Shown here piece by piece: positions 1 to 8,410 of a stretch of 39,881 nucleotides of DNA (its first letter is position 1; each line of letters opens with the position of its first letter). The notes beneath the pieces were generated by a model. The model had not been told where the DNA came from and did not search any database. It saw only the letters and a program-made list of their open reading frames with translations. The position numbers and the translations under genes are program-made. Location: the NCBI GenBank assembly GCA_026985735.1, contig JALSPW010000160.1, forward strand, positions 1 through 39,881, given 5' to 3'. Source of the stretch: Saprospiraceae bacterium. Lineage in GTDB: Bacteria > Bacteroidota > Bacteroidia > Chitinophagales > Saprospiraceae.

Positions 1-217
1 CATAAATATAAAGCCCTTTGAATAGCTCTTTTTTACCTTCGAAAACATCCTTAAGTGTATCCAAAAACAAACTTTTACCAAAACGGCGGGGACGGGACAG
101 AAAATAATACTCACCACCTTGAATTAAATCATAAGCAATTTTTGTCTTATCTACATATATATAATTTCTTTCTATTATTTTGCTCAATGTCTGTATCCCG
201 ATTGGCAGTCTTTTCAT
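1..217 (-). CDS. AAA-ATPase-like / DUF1703 family protein, 5' part (runs off the window)
   Basis: Partial gene: only the first 72 codons lie in the window. The protein begins [11 protein letters not shown], then has a YVDKT motif and the segment [17 protein letters not shown], which contains the P-loop-like RRFGKS. This is the N-terminal signature of the AAA-ATPase-like family (PF09820) that normally carries a C-terminal PD-(D/E)XK nuclease-like domain (DUF1703). These proteins are abundant, often multi-copy and variable in Bacteroidota; their cellular role is not established and many are thought to be selfish or defence related. The ATG at 215-217 is supported by a TATCTTTGC -7 box 19 nt upstream. 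The C-terminal nuclease part cannot be seen, so whether the gene is intact is unknown. Confidence 0.85.
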   Translation of the reverse strand, partial: MKRLPIGIQTLSKIIERNYIYVDKTKIAYDLIQGGEYYFLSRPRRFGKSLFLDTLKDVFEGKKELFKGLYIY

Positions 218-235
218 AACGGCTTGCTTTTATAC

Positions 236-244
236 GCAAAGATA
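236..244 (-). promoter_or_regulatory. -7 promoter box of the AAA-ATPase-like gene
   Basis: Read on the minus strand this is TATCTTTGC, an exact match to the Bacteroidota -7 consensus TAnnTTTG. It ends 19 nt before the ATG at 217. No clear -33 TTG is visible at the usual distance. Confidence 0.6.
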
Positions 245-363
245 CAATATTTTTTTCTTTTTGTTAAGGTGTTTAAGCGGATTCCATACTGTTTTTCAGC
301 AATTCAAAGTGAATTGTTAAAAAATAGGATAAATAAGTTGTATTAGCTTTATAATTGGGTGCA

Positions 364-1281
364 TCATTTTACAATAAACTTTCCTATTGCATATCTCCCT
401 TTCCCATTATTCACATGGATAAAATAAAGTCCTGACTGCAATTTGGACACATTAATATTCAGATTATTTTGTGATTTTATATTATTTGACAAAATAACTT
501 TTCCCGAAATGTTTGTAATAAGGTAATCAGTCCAGAACTCTTCTTCAGGTATTACGACAGATAAATAATTATCTACAGGATTAGTGAGTATTTTTAGTTT
601 TTTATACCCAATTTCGTCTATTGCATTTGAATTTTCTTCACATGATTCATAATCGGGATTCATATATGCCAACTCATTATTTTTTTTAAAGCAAAGTAAT
701 TCTGACCATAAATCATCACATGAAATTCCAATTTTTTGCTTTGGATTTATTCCATAAAAAGTTCCCATTCCTTCTATCCAATTTCCACAGGGATGAAACT
801 CTGATTCCCAAATAGGCCTACAACTATAATAAAACTCTCTGGTTTTAAAACCTGTTCCTATGCTTATATCTCTAATACTATCTACTCTAATCACATAATG
901 AATATCTCCGTTTTTCTGGTTACTATAGTAAACCATTGTATCATTAGGTTTCATACTAAAATCATATAATAGTTCATCCCAAACATCTCCATTGATATCA
1001 TGCCTGAAATATACCTTTTTTTCTAATGTGTCTTCATGAATTAAGAAATATGAATTGTCACCAAATTTAATTTTTTGATAGAAGACACTATCTATTAAAA
1101 CTTTAGTACCCACGTTGTATTTTACTGTTTCCCAAGTTTTTTCAGGATGTTCTGGACTAAATGAATCATCAATATATAAGACATTCCATTGATTTCCTTC
1201 TACAATCATCTGAATATATGATTGCCCCAAAAGTAAATTTGTACTTATTAATACTATAATTGCTATAAATTTAATTTTCAT
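364..1281 (-). CDS. T9SS type A sorting domain-containing secreted protein
   Basis: 305 aa. An N-terminal signal peptide of about 20 residues (hydrophobic core FIAIIVLISTNLLLG, ending near GQS) directs Sec export. The central 200 residues match nothing I recognise; they contain four Cys that may form disulfides. The last 75 or so residues are a typical Por/T9SS type A sorting domain: a KILTNPVDNYLSV start, then LITNISGKVI, LNINVSKLQSGLYFIHV and the end GKFIVK. The protein is therefore predicted to cross the outer membrane by the type 9 system and be released or anchored at the surface. The ATG is followed directly by the signal peptide, so the start is firm. Eleven nt upstream lies a decayed piece of another T9SS tail. 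Confidence 0.85.
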   Translation of the reverse strand: MKIKFIAIIVLISTNLLLGQSYIQMIVEGNQWNVLYIDDSFSPEHPEKTWETVKYNVGTKVLIDSVFYQKIKFGDNSYFLIHEDTLEKKVYFRHDINGDVWDELLYDFSMKPNDTMVYYSNQKNGDIHYVIRVDSIRDISIGTGFKTREFYYSCRPIWESEFHPCGNWIEGMGTFYGINPKQKIGISCDDLWSELLCFKKNNELAYMNPDYESCEENSNAIDEIGYKKLKILTNPVDNYLSVVIPEEEFWTDYLITNISGKVILSNNIKSQNNLNINVSKLQSGLYFIHVNNGKGRYAIGKFIVK

Positions 1282-1292
1282 GATTTAATATT

Positions 1293-1568
1293 TTAATTTT
1301 TAATAAATTTACCAATTCCAATTTGACCTTTTTTATTTAAAGCAATAAAAAAGTAAATGCCTTTATTTAATTTGCTTATTTTAATATTTTCAAAATTATA
1401 CTTATTATTTGCAATGCCAGATTTTACCTTATTACCTAAAATATCCAGTATCTTAATTTTACTAACGTATTTTAGACCGGTTTTGTCCACCAATTGCAAA
1501 AAATAAATTCCCGACTTAAATACTGATACAGTATAATCTAGATATGCTGTAATGCTTTTAGGATTTAT
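1293..1568 (-). pseudogene. Decayed fragment: two partial T9SS sorting domains joined in frame
   Basis: From a stop at 1569-1571 the frame is open for 91 codons to the stop at 1293, with no ATG at its head (a TTG at 1497-1499 is the only start-like codon in a reasonable place). The first half reads INPKS, then SVFKSGIYFLQLVDKTG and KYVSK, which is the end of one T9SS type A tail. It runs straight into IKILDILGNKVKSG, ISKLNKGIYFFIAL and IGIGKFIKN, the last two thirds of a second tail. There is no signal peptide or cargo domain. I read it as the remnant of one or two T9SS cargo genes, fused by deletion, next to an intact T9SS gene. A short expressed peptide cannot be excluded. Confidence 0.6.
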
Positions 1569-1594
1569 TTATTATTTATAAAAGCTCATACTTT

Positions 1595-2713
1595 CTAAGA
1601 ATAAATATCAAAATATCGTAATTCTGCATCTAGTTTTCCATTCATCAATTTGACTTTTTTTGCCGGTTTTAGACCAAACTGTTTGAGTGCAGGAATGTTT
1701 CCAGAGAAGATCCAAGCATCACAAGGTGCACAGTCTTGCTTTAATTTATCTCCGATCCTTTTATAAAATTCTGTAATTTCATTTTCTTTCAATCTAATAT
1801 CATATGGAGGGTTCATTATGATAAAGGAATTTTCTTGGCATTTATTAATTTTGAAAAAATCTTTTTTGTTCACTATCACATCATTGCCATAAGGCAGGAT
1901 AGAAAGATTTTTTTTAGTTGCAAAGACAGCTTTGCGAGAAATGTCAGTTCCAACAAATTTAATACTTGGATCTATTATTGAATTTTTTGCATTTTCTTTG
2001 ATATCTTTCCACATCCTATCTTCATAATTGGTCCAATTCATAAAACCAAATTCCTCTCTCATAAAATTAGGAGGCATATTGATATTAATCATTAGCGCTT
2101 CAGTTATTAAGGTACCACTTCCACACATTGGATCCATAAAATATTCTTTTTCACTAAAATTTGTATTTAAAAGTATCCCGGCAGCCAAGACTTCACTTAA
2201 CGGGGCATCCAAACTATCTACTTTGTATCCTCTTTGGTGCAATGAAGTTCCTGAACTATCCAATGATATTTCAACACTTGTATTGTGTATTCTGACATTA
2301 AACTTTGCATTTGGATTGTATGTATTTACGTTTGGTCTTCTTCCTTTTGCTTTAGTGAATTTATCGGCAATTGCATCTTTTACTTTATACGCGACATATT
2401 TTGAATGTCTAAAAATATCAGAAGTCACGTTAGTATCTATAGCAAATGTTTGGTTTAATTTCAGGTATTTGAACCAGTCTATTTCTTTCGCTTTCTTATA
2501 GAGTTCATCTTCATTTTTAGCTTCAAAACTTGTAATACCGACCAATACTCTTATTGCAGATCTTAGGTATAGGTTTGATTTGTAAAGCAATTCCAAATCT
2601 CCATCATAAATAACAGCTCTTTTTGCTATTTTTATATTTTCTCCACCGAGTTTCTTTATCTCTTCACTCAGTACGGACTCCAATCCCATTAATGTTTTTG
2701 CTATAAATTTCAC
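1595..2713 (-). CDS. THUMP domain class I SAM-dependent RNA methyltransferase (RlmL N-terminal/Trm14 type)
   Basis: 372 aa. Residues 1-55 form the ferredoxin-like N-terminal part (KTLMGLESVLSEEIKKLGG), residues 60-160 a THUMP RNA-binding domain, and residues 165-370 a Rossmann methyltransferase. Visible motifs are DPMCGSGT (SAM binding), GTDIS and NPPYDIR (the NPPY catalytic motif of N-methylating enzymes). The family (COG0116) methylates guanine N2 in 23S rRNA or tRNA; in E. coli the equivalent domain of RlmL makes m2G2445. This is the short form without the RlmK domain, usual in Bacteroidota. Start is GTG at 2711-2713, kept because the KFIAKTLMGLE beginning matches the family. It lies 55 nt downstream of the acyl-CoA carboxylase gene on the same strand and may be co-transcribed. 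Confidence 0.9.
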   Translation of the reverse strand: MKFIAKTLMGLESVLSEEIKKLGGENIKIAKRAVIYDGDLELLYKSNLYLRSAIRVLVGITSFEAKNEDELYKKAKEIDWFKYLKLNQTFAIDTNVTSDIFRHSKYVAYKVKDAIADKFTKAKGRRPNVNTYNPNAKFNVRIHNTSVEISLDSSGTSLHQRGYKVDSLDAPLSEVLAAGILLNTNFSEKEYFMDPMCGSGTLITEALMININMPPNFMREEFGFMNWTNYEDRMWKDIKENAKNSIIDPSIKFVGTDISRKAVFATKKNLSILPYGNDVIVNKKDFFKINKCQENSFIIMNPPYDIRLKENEITEFYKRIGDKLKQDCAPCDAWIFSGNIPALKQFGLKPAKKVKLMNGKLDAELRYFDIYS

Positions 2714-2768
2714 TTATATATTTTTTTATTCATATTCCACAATTGTCTTCATTAGCTGATACAATATT

Positions 2769-4403
2769 TTAAGTTTGTATAACCCCAACATTAAATTTTT
2801 CGATTTTGGCATTATTTGCGGCTTCAAGAGCTTTGGAAATATACAATCTGGTTTCCAAGGGATTGATAATTTCATCCACCCACATCCTTGCTGCGGCATA
2901 ATAAGGGGATGTTTGTCTATCGTAATTAGTCTTAGTCTTTTCAAATAATTTTTTTTCCTCTTCCGGTCTAGGCTCTGCTCCTTGCTTTTTTAATGCAGAA
3001 ACTTGAATTTGAGTCAACACTTTAGCTGCTTGAGTACCTCCCATTACAGCTATTTTAGCACTCGGCCAAGCGTAAATAAACCTAGGATCATATGCTTTGC
3101 CGCACATTGCATAGTTACCCGCGCCATACGAGTTTCCTAAAATAATAGTTATCTTAGGAACAGTCGAATTTGAGACAGCATTAACCATTTTTGCACCGTC
3201 TTTGATAATACCTCCGTGTTCTGATCTTTTACCAACCATAAACCCGGTGACGTCATGTAAGAATATAAGTGGTATCTTCTTTTGATTGCAATTTAAAATA
3301 AATCTAGCAGCCTTATCAGCTGAGTCCGAATAAATAACTCCTCCGAATTGAAGTTCTCCATTTGCTGATTTTACTACTTTCCTTTCATTTGCCACTATTC
3401 CAACGGCCCAACCGTCAATTCTGGCATAAGCTGTAATTAAGGTTTTTCCAAACCCATCTTTGTAATATGTCAATTCAGAGTCATCAACCAGTATTTCAAG
3501 CAATTCCTTCATGTCATATGGTTTTGTACGATCCTCAGGAAATATTTTAAAAATATCTTTAATGTTTCTTTTAGGTTTTTTTGGTTCTATTCTGTCAAAA
3601 CCTGCTTTTTCTTTTTTACCTGTTTTATTAATTAAACTTCGGATTAAATCAAGAGCCTCGTGATCAGTTTTTACTTTATAATCGACAACTCCTGATATGT
3701 CTGTTTGAGTTTTTGCCCCACCTAAAGTCTCTTGATCTACATTCTCTCCAATAGCAGCTTTTACAAGAAATGGACCGGCAAGAAAAATTGAGCCGGTTGT
3801 TTCAATTATTATTGACTCATCAGACATTATAGGGAGGTAAGCTCCTCCTGCAACGCAACTTCCCATGATAGCAGCAATTTGCAATATACCTTTGGAGGAC
3901 ATTACGGCATTGTTTCTGAATATTCGTCCAAAATGCTCCTTGTCCGGAAAAATTTCATCTTGCATCGGAAGATATACTCCTGCACTATCTACCAAATAAA
4001 TAATAGGAATGTGATTTTCCATTGCAATTTCCTGTGCTCTAAGATTTTTTTTGCCTGTCATTGGAAACCATGCACCTGCTTTAACAGTTGCATCATTGGC
4101 AACAATTACACACAATCTACCTTCGACGTATCCCAATCCGGTCACAACACCTGCAGCTGGGCATCCGCCGTGTTCCTGATACATCTCATCAGCAGCAAAA
4201 AGCCCAAATTCAAAAAACTTTGTATTTTTATCTATTAGGTATTGCACTCGTTCTCTGGCTGTAAGTTTTCCCTTGCTGTGTTGTTTGTCAATTTTGGTTT
4301 TGCCTCCACCCAACTTTATTTTATTTGCTTTATGATTAAGCCTACTTAATAAAAGTTTATTAGCATCATTATTGATTTTATAGTCTAAGTTTTGCTCTTT
4401 CAT
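2769..4403 (-). CDS. Acyl-CoA carboxylase, carboxyltransferase (beta) subunit, methylcrotonoyl-CoA type
   Basis: 544 aa, the usual length for the family. It transfers CO2 from carboxybiotin to an acyl-CoA. Both halves of the carboxyltransferase fold are present: an N-terminal crotonase-like half (about 45-280, with LTARERVQYLID, GVVTGLGYVEGR, ANDATVKAGAWFP, YLVDSAGVYLP, GSCVAGGAYLP) and a C-terminal half (about 290-530, with HDVTGFMVGKRSE and the Gly-rich GNSYGAGNYAMCGKAYDPR). The ANDATVKAGA and DSAGVYLPMQDEIFPD segments resemble MccB (leucine breakdown) more than propionyl-CoA carboxylase, but substrate cannot be fixed from sequence alone. The biotin-carboxylase/BCCP partner is not in this window. 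The upstream 160-nt gap shared with the dynamin-like gene carries a MITE-like repeat end. Confidence 0.92.
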   Translation of the reverse strand: MKEQNLDYKINNDANKLLLSRLNHKANKIKLGGGKTKIDKQHSKGKLTARERVQYLIDKNTKFFEFGLFAADEMYQEHGGCPAAGVVTGLGYVEGRLCVIVANDATVKAGAWFPMTGKKNLRAQEIAMENHIPIIYLVDSAGVYLPMQDEIFPDKEHFGRIFRNNAVMSSKGILQIAAIMGSCVAGGAYLPIMSDESIIIETTGSIFLAGPFLVKAAIGENVDQETLGGAKTQTDISGVVDYKVKTDHEALDLIRSLINKTGKKEKAGFDRIEPKKPKRNIKDIFKIFPEDRTKPYDMKELLEILVDDSELTYYKDGFGKTLITAYARIDGWAVGIVANERKVVKSANGELQFGGVIYSDSADKAARFILNCNQKKIPLIFLHDVTGFMVGKRSEHGGIIKDGAKMVNAVSNSTVPKITIILGNSYGAGNYAMCGKAYDPRFIYAWPSAKIAVMGGTQAAKVLTQIQVSALKKQGAEPRPEEEKKLFEKTKTNYDRQTSPYYAAARMWVDEIINPLETRLYISKALEAANNAKIEKFNVGVIQT

Positions 4404-4474
4404 CCCTTGTATTATTTTTAAAAATGTAAATATACAAATAAAACTTTTAAAAAATGATTCTTAACTTATTTGAG

Positions 4475-4514
4475 GATTATTTTTAAATTTTAATGACTTT
4501 ATGGACAGACACTA
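4475..4514 (-). repeat. Solo end of the MITE-like element (copy A)
   Basis: Read on the minus strand from the flanking TA (4513-4514), the sequence GTGTCTGTCCATAAAGT continues into 22 further bases identical to the left end of the complete element at 10682. Over 39 nt, 35 positions agree. No matching opposite end is found before the carboxylase gene, so this is a truncated or internally rearranged copy. It lies between two divergent genes. Confidence 0.75.
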
Positions 4515-4537
4515 TATAGAAGTATTCCAACTATTAT

Positions 4538-4545
4538 TATCTTAG
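4538..4545 (+). promoter_or_regulatory. -7 promoter box of the dynamin-like gene
   Basis: TATCTTAG, one mismatch from TAnnTTTG, ending 18 nt before the ATG at 4564 and starting 23 nt after the repeat-element end. No good -33 TTG is visible, so this is tentative. Confidence 0.4.
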
Positions 4546-4563
4546 CGCAAAAATTGAAACAAT

Positions 4564-6297
4564 ATGCTATTTACAGATCAAGAATTACAAGATATAAAAG
4601 ATAGAATTAAAGATTCCGCTAAAGATTTAAATAATATTCTTCATAAAATAAATTATTCTGAAGAGGAAAGAATTACAGCAGATATCGTCTCAAGGTTAAA
4701 TGAACCCTATATGTTTGTAGTAGTAGGGGAGGTTAAATCAGGTAAAAGTTCTTTCATAAACGCACTTTTAGATCCTGGAAAAGAGATTTGTAAAGTTGCA
4801 GTATCTCCCATGACAGATACGATACAGCAAATTGTTTATGGTAAACCTGAAAGAGAAGAGTATAGCTCGCCTTATGTTAAAAAAATATATCAAGACAATG
4901 AAATTCTTAAAGAGATAGCTGTTGTTGATACTCCGGGTACAAATACAATTGTTGATCATCACCAGGAGGTAACTGAAAAGTTTGTACCGGTTAGCGACTT
5001 AATAATTTTTGTTTTTGAAGCAAAAAATCCTTATAGACAGTCGTCTTGGGAATTTTTTGATTTTATAAAAGATGAGTGGAGAAAAAATATAATTTTCGTT
5101 TTGCAGCAAAAAGATCTTCTGGAATTGAAAGATTTGGAAACAAATATCATTGGTGTAAAAGAAAATGCTAAGAAAAAAGGGATTGTGAGTCCGGTTGTTT
5201 TTGCTGTATCAGCAAAAGATGAAATTGAAGGTAATACTAATATCAGCGGATTCAGTATTCTTAGAGAATATATTGAAAATCATATAACAAAGGGTAAGTC
5301 TCCTCTTCTTAAGCTTGAAGCCTCTATTAAAACTCTTGAAAGTATTAATACAAAACTTCAAGAAGGAATGAAATTGAGAATAGAGCAATTTAATCATGAT
5401 AATTCCTTTAGAACTGATATAAAAAATATACTTACCAAGCAAGAGGTAAAAACCAATAACCAAACTGATGTATTAGTAGAAAGCTTGATTGCTAAATATG
5501 ATAAAATTTCAGAAAAGTATGAAAGTGTATTAAGTAAGCGACTTGGCTTTTTCTCTTTGCTTACCAATTCTTTTAAATCAATTTTTGATAAAAGTGAGAA
5601 TTTGAATAAATGGCTTTCCAATTTTACAGAAAGTCTTGAGAGGGAATTGAAGGACACTATGGGAAAAAGTCTTAATACTGGAATAAAAGACATTGCTGAT
5701 AATATACAAATGATGGCTAAATTAGTAGACGCAAAACTTCATACAAACAGGACAATACTGACTAAAGATCATCAAATATTTAGTAATTTAGCTGAAAAGA
5801 GATCTAATATTTTAAGAGATTTGATGGATGCTTTTGCGAATTTTATCAATAGAGAAGAAAATTTTTATGACAAAAAGCTTATGAGTAAATACGGTGATAT
5901 ATCGCCTGATTTACTCAAAGGTAGTGGAATTGCAGCTATTGGTATCATACTTGCCGCATTGACACACGGCATTGTATTTGATATTACTGGAGGAGTACTT
6001 ACTACTATTGGTTTTATCTTTGCAGGTTTTGGAATTGGCTTAAAAAGAAAGAAAATAATTAATGGATTTAAGACAGAATTGGAGAAAGGACGAAATAAAC
6101 TTAAAGAAGAAATTGCGGAAAAAATGAAAAAATACGTTAGTAATATTAAAGGTAGGATAGACGACAACTTTGTTAGGTTTGACGATTATTTGGAAATTGA
6201 AAAAAAAGAAATAGACTTTATTGAATCGGCTCAAAAAAATATTGTTAATTCTTTTTTAAGTATAAAATCAGAATTACGTAATAAGCTAAATGCCTAG
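4564..6297 (+). CDS. Bacterial dynamin-like GTPase
   Basis: 577 aa. The GTPase domain occupies about residues 45-255: G1 P-loop GEVKSGKSS (55-63), G2 region PMTDT (82-86), G3 DTPG (122-125), a degenerate G4 LQQKD (180-184, where N/TKxD is usual) and G5 VSAKD (215-219). A long helical, charged region follows (about 255-440, coiled-coil-like), then a hydrophobic Gly-rich hairpin (about 453-495, with GIAAIGIILAAL and TTIGFIFAGFGIG) and a basic helical tail. This matches bacterial dynamin-like proteins, in which the hydrophobic paddle inserts into membrane and GTP hydrolysis drives remodelling or fusion. Many bacterial dynamins occur as tandem pairs; this one is alone. The DUF4340-like gene follows after 36 nt and may be in the same transcript. 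Confidence 0.88.
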   Translation: MLFTDQELQDIKDRIKDSAKDLNNILHKINYSEEERITADIVSRLNEPYMFVVVGEVKSGKSSFINALLDPGKEICKVAVSPMTDTIQQIVYGKPEREEYSSPYVKKIYQDNEILKEIAVVDTPGTNTIVDHHQEVTEKFVPVSDLIIFVFEAKNPYRQSSWEFFDFIKDEWRKNIIFVLQQKDLLELKDLETNIIGVKENAKKKGIVSPVVFAVSAKDEIEGNTNISGFSILREYIENHITKGKSPLLKLEASIKTLESINTKLQEGMKLRIEQFNHDNSFRTDIKNILTKQEVKTNNQTDVLVESLIAKYDKISEKYESVLSKRLGFFSLLTNSFKSIFDKSENLNKWLSNFTESLERELKDTMGKSLNTGIKDIADNIQMMAKLVDAKLHTNRTILTKDHQIFSNLAEKRSNILRDLMDAFANFINREENFYDKKLMSKYGDISPDLLKGSGIAAIGIILAALTHGIVFDITGGVLTTIGFIFAGFGIGLKRKKIINGFKTELEKGRNKLKEEIAEKMKKYVSNIKGRIDDNFVRFDDYLEIEKKEIDFIESAQKNIVNSFLSIKSELRNKLNA

Positions 6298-6333
6298 GTT
6301 GACTTATTTATTTGGAATATAAAATAGTATATA

Positions 6334-7365
6334 ATGAAGAAAAATTTATTGATGTTGTTTGTGCTTTTGGTACTAGGAGCTTTTGCTTACTATTTGGTTA
6401 CTAATGATAAAAAAGAAAAGATTAGAACTAATGAAGATTATGATTTGTCATATCGTGATTTTGCTGTAGAAGATATAAGTGAAGTGAATAAAATTGTGGT
6501 TGTCAACAGAACGAAAGGAGTTTTTGTTTTTAAAAAGAATAAAAATATCTGGTATGTTAATGATACTTTTATAGCAAATCAGTCACTAGTTAAAAATATG
6601 TTGTCAGTTATAAAAAATGTTAAAATTGATTATGTGCCAACAGAAGCTGCAGAAAAAAATATTATGAGAAATATGCTGCTTGATGGGATTAAAGTAGAAG
6701 TTTATGACAAATCAAACAAGCCGTTAAAGGAATACTATGTTGGAGGTTCTCCACAAAATAGTATTGGTACTTATTTTGTCATGGACGGCTATAGTAAACC
6801 TCTTGTGATGACAATCCCAGGATTTAAAGGAAATCTTAGAGTAAGATTCTCGTATTCTCTTAATAATTGGAGGGATCGGACAGTATTAAGAGAGAATATT
6901 GACGAGATAAAGAGGATAAAGGCGAAATATTTTATTGATAAAAAATCATCATTTGAATTAGTGAAAAACGGAAATGAATTTGAAATTTTGCCAGCATTTG
7001 AAGATCAAAAGAAAATCAATAAACCTTTAGATCAAAAATTCGCAAAAGCTTATTTAGTAGGTTTTAAGGAAAAAGTTGCTGAAGGTATCATTGAAGATAA
7101 ATCTTTGATTGAGGATGTGGTTGCGCAGAAAATAATAGCATCTTTTGATATAGAAAGATTAAATGGGACAAGAAAAAGCCTTAAAATATTTCTAGCTCCG
7201 GATTTTGATCAAGAAACTTTTCCTGATAATGAAGGAATTTATAAGTACTTTAACAATAAAGTTCATCGTTATTTTGCTTTGAATGAAAAAGGAGATTTAT
7301 TTCAAATACAATACTTAGTATTTAAGGACATTATAATTCCTTACAATATATTTTTTAAGAAATAA
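6334..7365 (+). CDS. DUF4340-like membrane-anchored protein
   Basis: 343 aa. One N-terminal hydrophobic segment (about residues 4-24, LLMLFVLLVLGAF) is followed by a long extracytoplasmic domain, so it is a single-pass anchored or exported protein. The segments WYVNDTFIANQSLVKNMLSVI, VEVYDKSNKPLKEYYVGGS and GTYFVMDGYSKPLVMTIPGF follow the pattern of DUF4340, a repeated beta-rich domain that in other bacteria is encoded next to ABC transporters of the gliding type (GldG-like). No transporter gene is nearby here, so function is not assigned. The gene follows the dynamin-like GTPase by 36 nt; its last 11 bases overlap the end of a convergent small gene. Confidence 0.65.
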   Translation: MKKNLLMLFVLLVLGAFAYYLVTNDKKEKIRTNEDYDLSYRDFAVEDISEVNKIVVVNRTKGVFVFKKNKNIWYVNDTFIANQSLVKNMLSVIKNVKIDYVPTEAAEKNIMRNMLLDGIKVEVYDKSNKPLKEYYVGGSPQNSIGTYFVMDGYSKPLVMTIPGFKGNLRVRFSYSLNNWRDRTVLRENIDEIKRIKAKYFIDKKSSFELVKNGNEFEILPAFEDQKKINKPLDQKFAKAYLVGFKEKVAEGIIEDKSLIEDVVAQKIIASFDIERLNGTRKSLKIFLAPDFDQETFPDNEGIYKYFNNKVHRYFALNEKGDLFQIQYLVFKDIIIPYNIFFKK

Positions 7366-7549
7366 TGTCTATTTTATTTTCACAAGAAGAAGGTTCATCC
7401 TCATCACTTGTGCAACTACATTTTTCACCCGTAGTTGAACAGGATTTTTTGAATTCTTCTCCTCTTAAAATGAATTTTACATTAAATAGTATAAAAGACA
7501 ACATTACTACTATAAAAATAATGATTAAAGTATATATAAATTCGTTCAT
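7355..7549 (-). CDS. Small Cys-rich single-pass membrane protein
   Basis: 64 aa. Residues 4-29 form one transmembrane helix (FIYTLIIIFIVVMLSFILF). The tail starts FKKSC and carries four Cys (37, 44, 46, 56) in a C-x6-C-x-C-x9-C arrangement with an acidic, Ser-rich stretch. Small proteins of exactly this design (one helix, then EFKKSCSS and a Cys cluster) are widespread in Bacteroidota, often beside ApbE or Na+-translocating NADH:quinone reductase genes; that association comes from memory of the family and is not seen here. The overlapping plus-strand frame is a shadow. The Cys cluster suggests metal binding or redox work at the membrane, but this is inference. It is convergent with the DUF4340-like gene and overlaps it by 11 bp. 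Confidence 0.7.
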   Translation of the reverse strand: MNEFIYTLIIIFIVVMLSFILFNVKFILRGEEFKKSCSTTGEKCSCTSDEDEPSSCENKIDIIS

Positions 7550-7606
7550 TATGCTTTCTTTGCGTTATATAAATCAATATATATAATTAACAATGTATAC
7601 AAATTA

Positions 7607-8386
7607 ATGTTTGATATTATGAAAAGAAAATTAAAAGCTTTTAAAGAATTGCTACATATAATGGACGATCTTAGATCTCAATGTCCTTGGGACATGAAGC
7701 AAGACATTCATTCTCTGCGAAATTTATCTATAGAAGAGGTGTATGAATTAGCTGATGCTATTGTAGATGAGGACTGGGAAGGAATGGAAGAAGAATTGGG
7801 AGATATATTATTGCATATAGTATTCTATGCAAAAATTGGGGATGAAAAATCCGAGTTTGATATCGCTAGTATAATAGAGAAATTGAACAAGAAAATGATA
7901 AATAGGCATCCTCATATCTATGGAAATGTCAAAGTCAATAGCTCAGACGAGGTAAAGAAAAATTGGGAACAATTAAAAAAACAAGAAGGCAAAAAATCTG
8001 TGCTTTCAGGAGTACCCAACAGTTTGCCTGCTTTGATAAAAGCATATAGAATGCAAGATAAAACGGCTCAAGTTGGTTTCGAATGGGATACAAGAGACCA
8101 AGTTTGGGAAAAGGTGGTGGAAGAGATTGGCGAACTAAAACAAGAGGTCGATAATAATTCGCCTAAAGATAGATTAGAGGATGAATTTGGGGACATTTTG
8201 TTTGCTTTGGTCAATTACGCTCGTTTTATTGGGGTAGATCCGGAGACTGCATTGGAGAGAACCAACAAAAAATTTAAATCCAGGTTTGAATTTATTGAAA
8301 AGGAAGCTCCTAAACCTCTTGAAAAAATGACTTTACAGGAAATGGATGACTTGTGGAACAAAGCTAAGATAATATCAAGAGAATAA
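7607..8386 (+). CDS. mazG: Nucleoside triphosphate pyrophosphohydrolase MazG
   Basis: 259 aa, the usual two-domain length. It hydrolyses (d)NTPs to NMP and PPi, cleaning the nucleotide pool. The N-terminal domain has CPWDMKQDIHSL and the metal-binding set EEVYEL...EEELGDILLH; the second, catalytic-type domain has EKVVEEIGELKQEV and EDEFGDILFALVNYAR. The end (LEKMTLQEMDDLWNKAK) matches the family. Two starts are possible: ATG at 7607 and ATG at 7619; the second (MKRKLKAFKELLHIMDDLR) is closer to related proteins. It is a single gene with 77 nt before the next start. Confidence 0.95.
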   Translation: MFDIMKRKLKAFKELLHIMDDLRSQCPWDMKQDIHSLRNLSIEEVYELADAIVDEDWEGMEEELGDILLHIVFYAKIGDEKSEFDIASIIEKLNKKMINRHPHIYGNVKVNSSDEVKKNWEQLKKQEGKKSVLSGVPNSLPALIKAYRMQDKTAQVGFEWDTRDQVWEKVVEEIGELKQEVDNNSPKDRLEDEFGDILFALVNYARFIGVDPETALERTNKKFKSRFEFIEKEAPKPLEKMTLQEMDDLWNKAKIISRE

Positions 8387-8410
8387 AAAGATTTATTGTA
8401 TCAATTTGTA

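Noticed and set aside
2726-2944. 72-codon minus-strand ORF at the end of the carboxylase gene
   Set aside because: It is an out-of-frame reading of the carboxylase 3' end with no coding features.
7365-7586. 73-codon plus-strand ORF after the DUF4340-like gene
   Set aside because: It is the mirror of the small Cys-rich membrane protein gene on the minus strand, which has a proper transmembrane helix and Cys motif.
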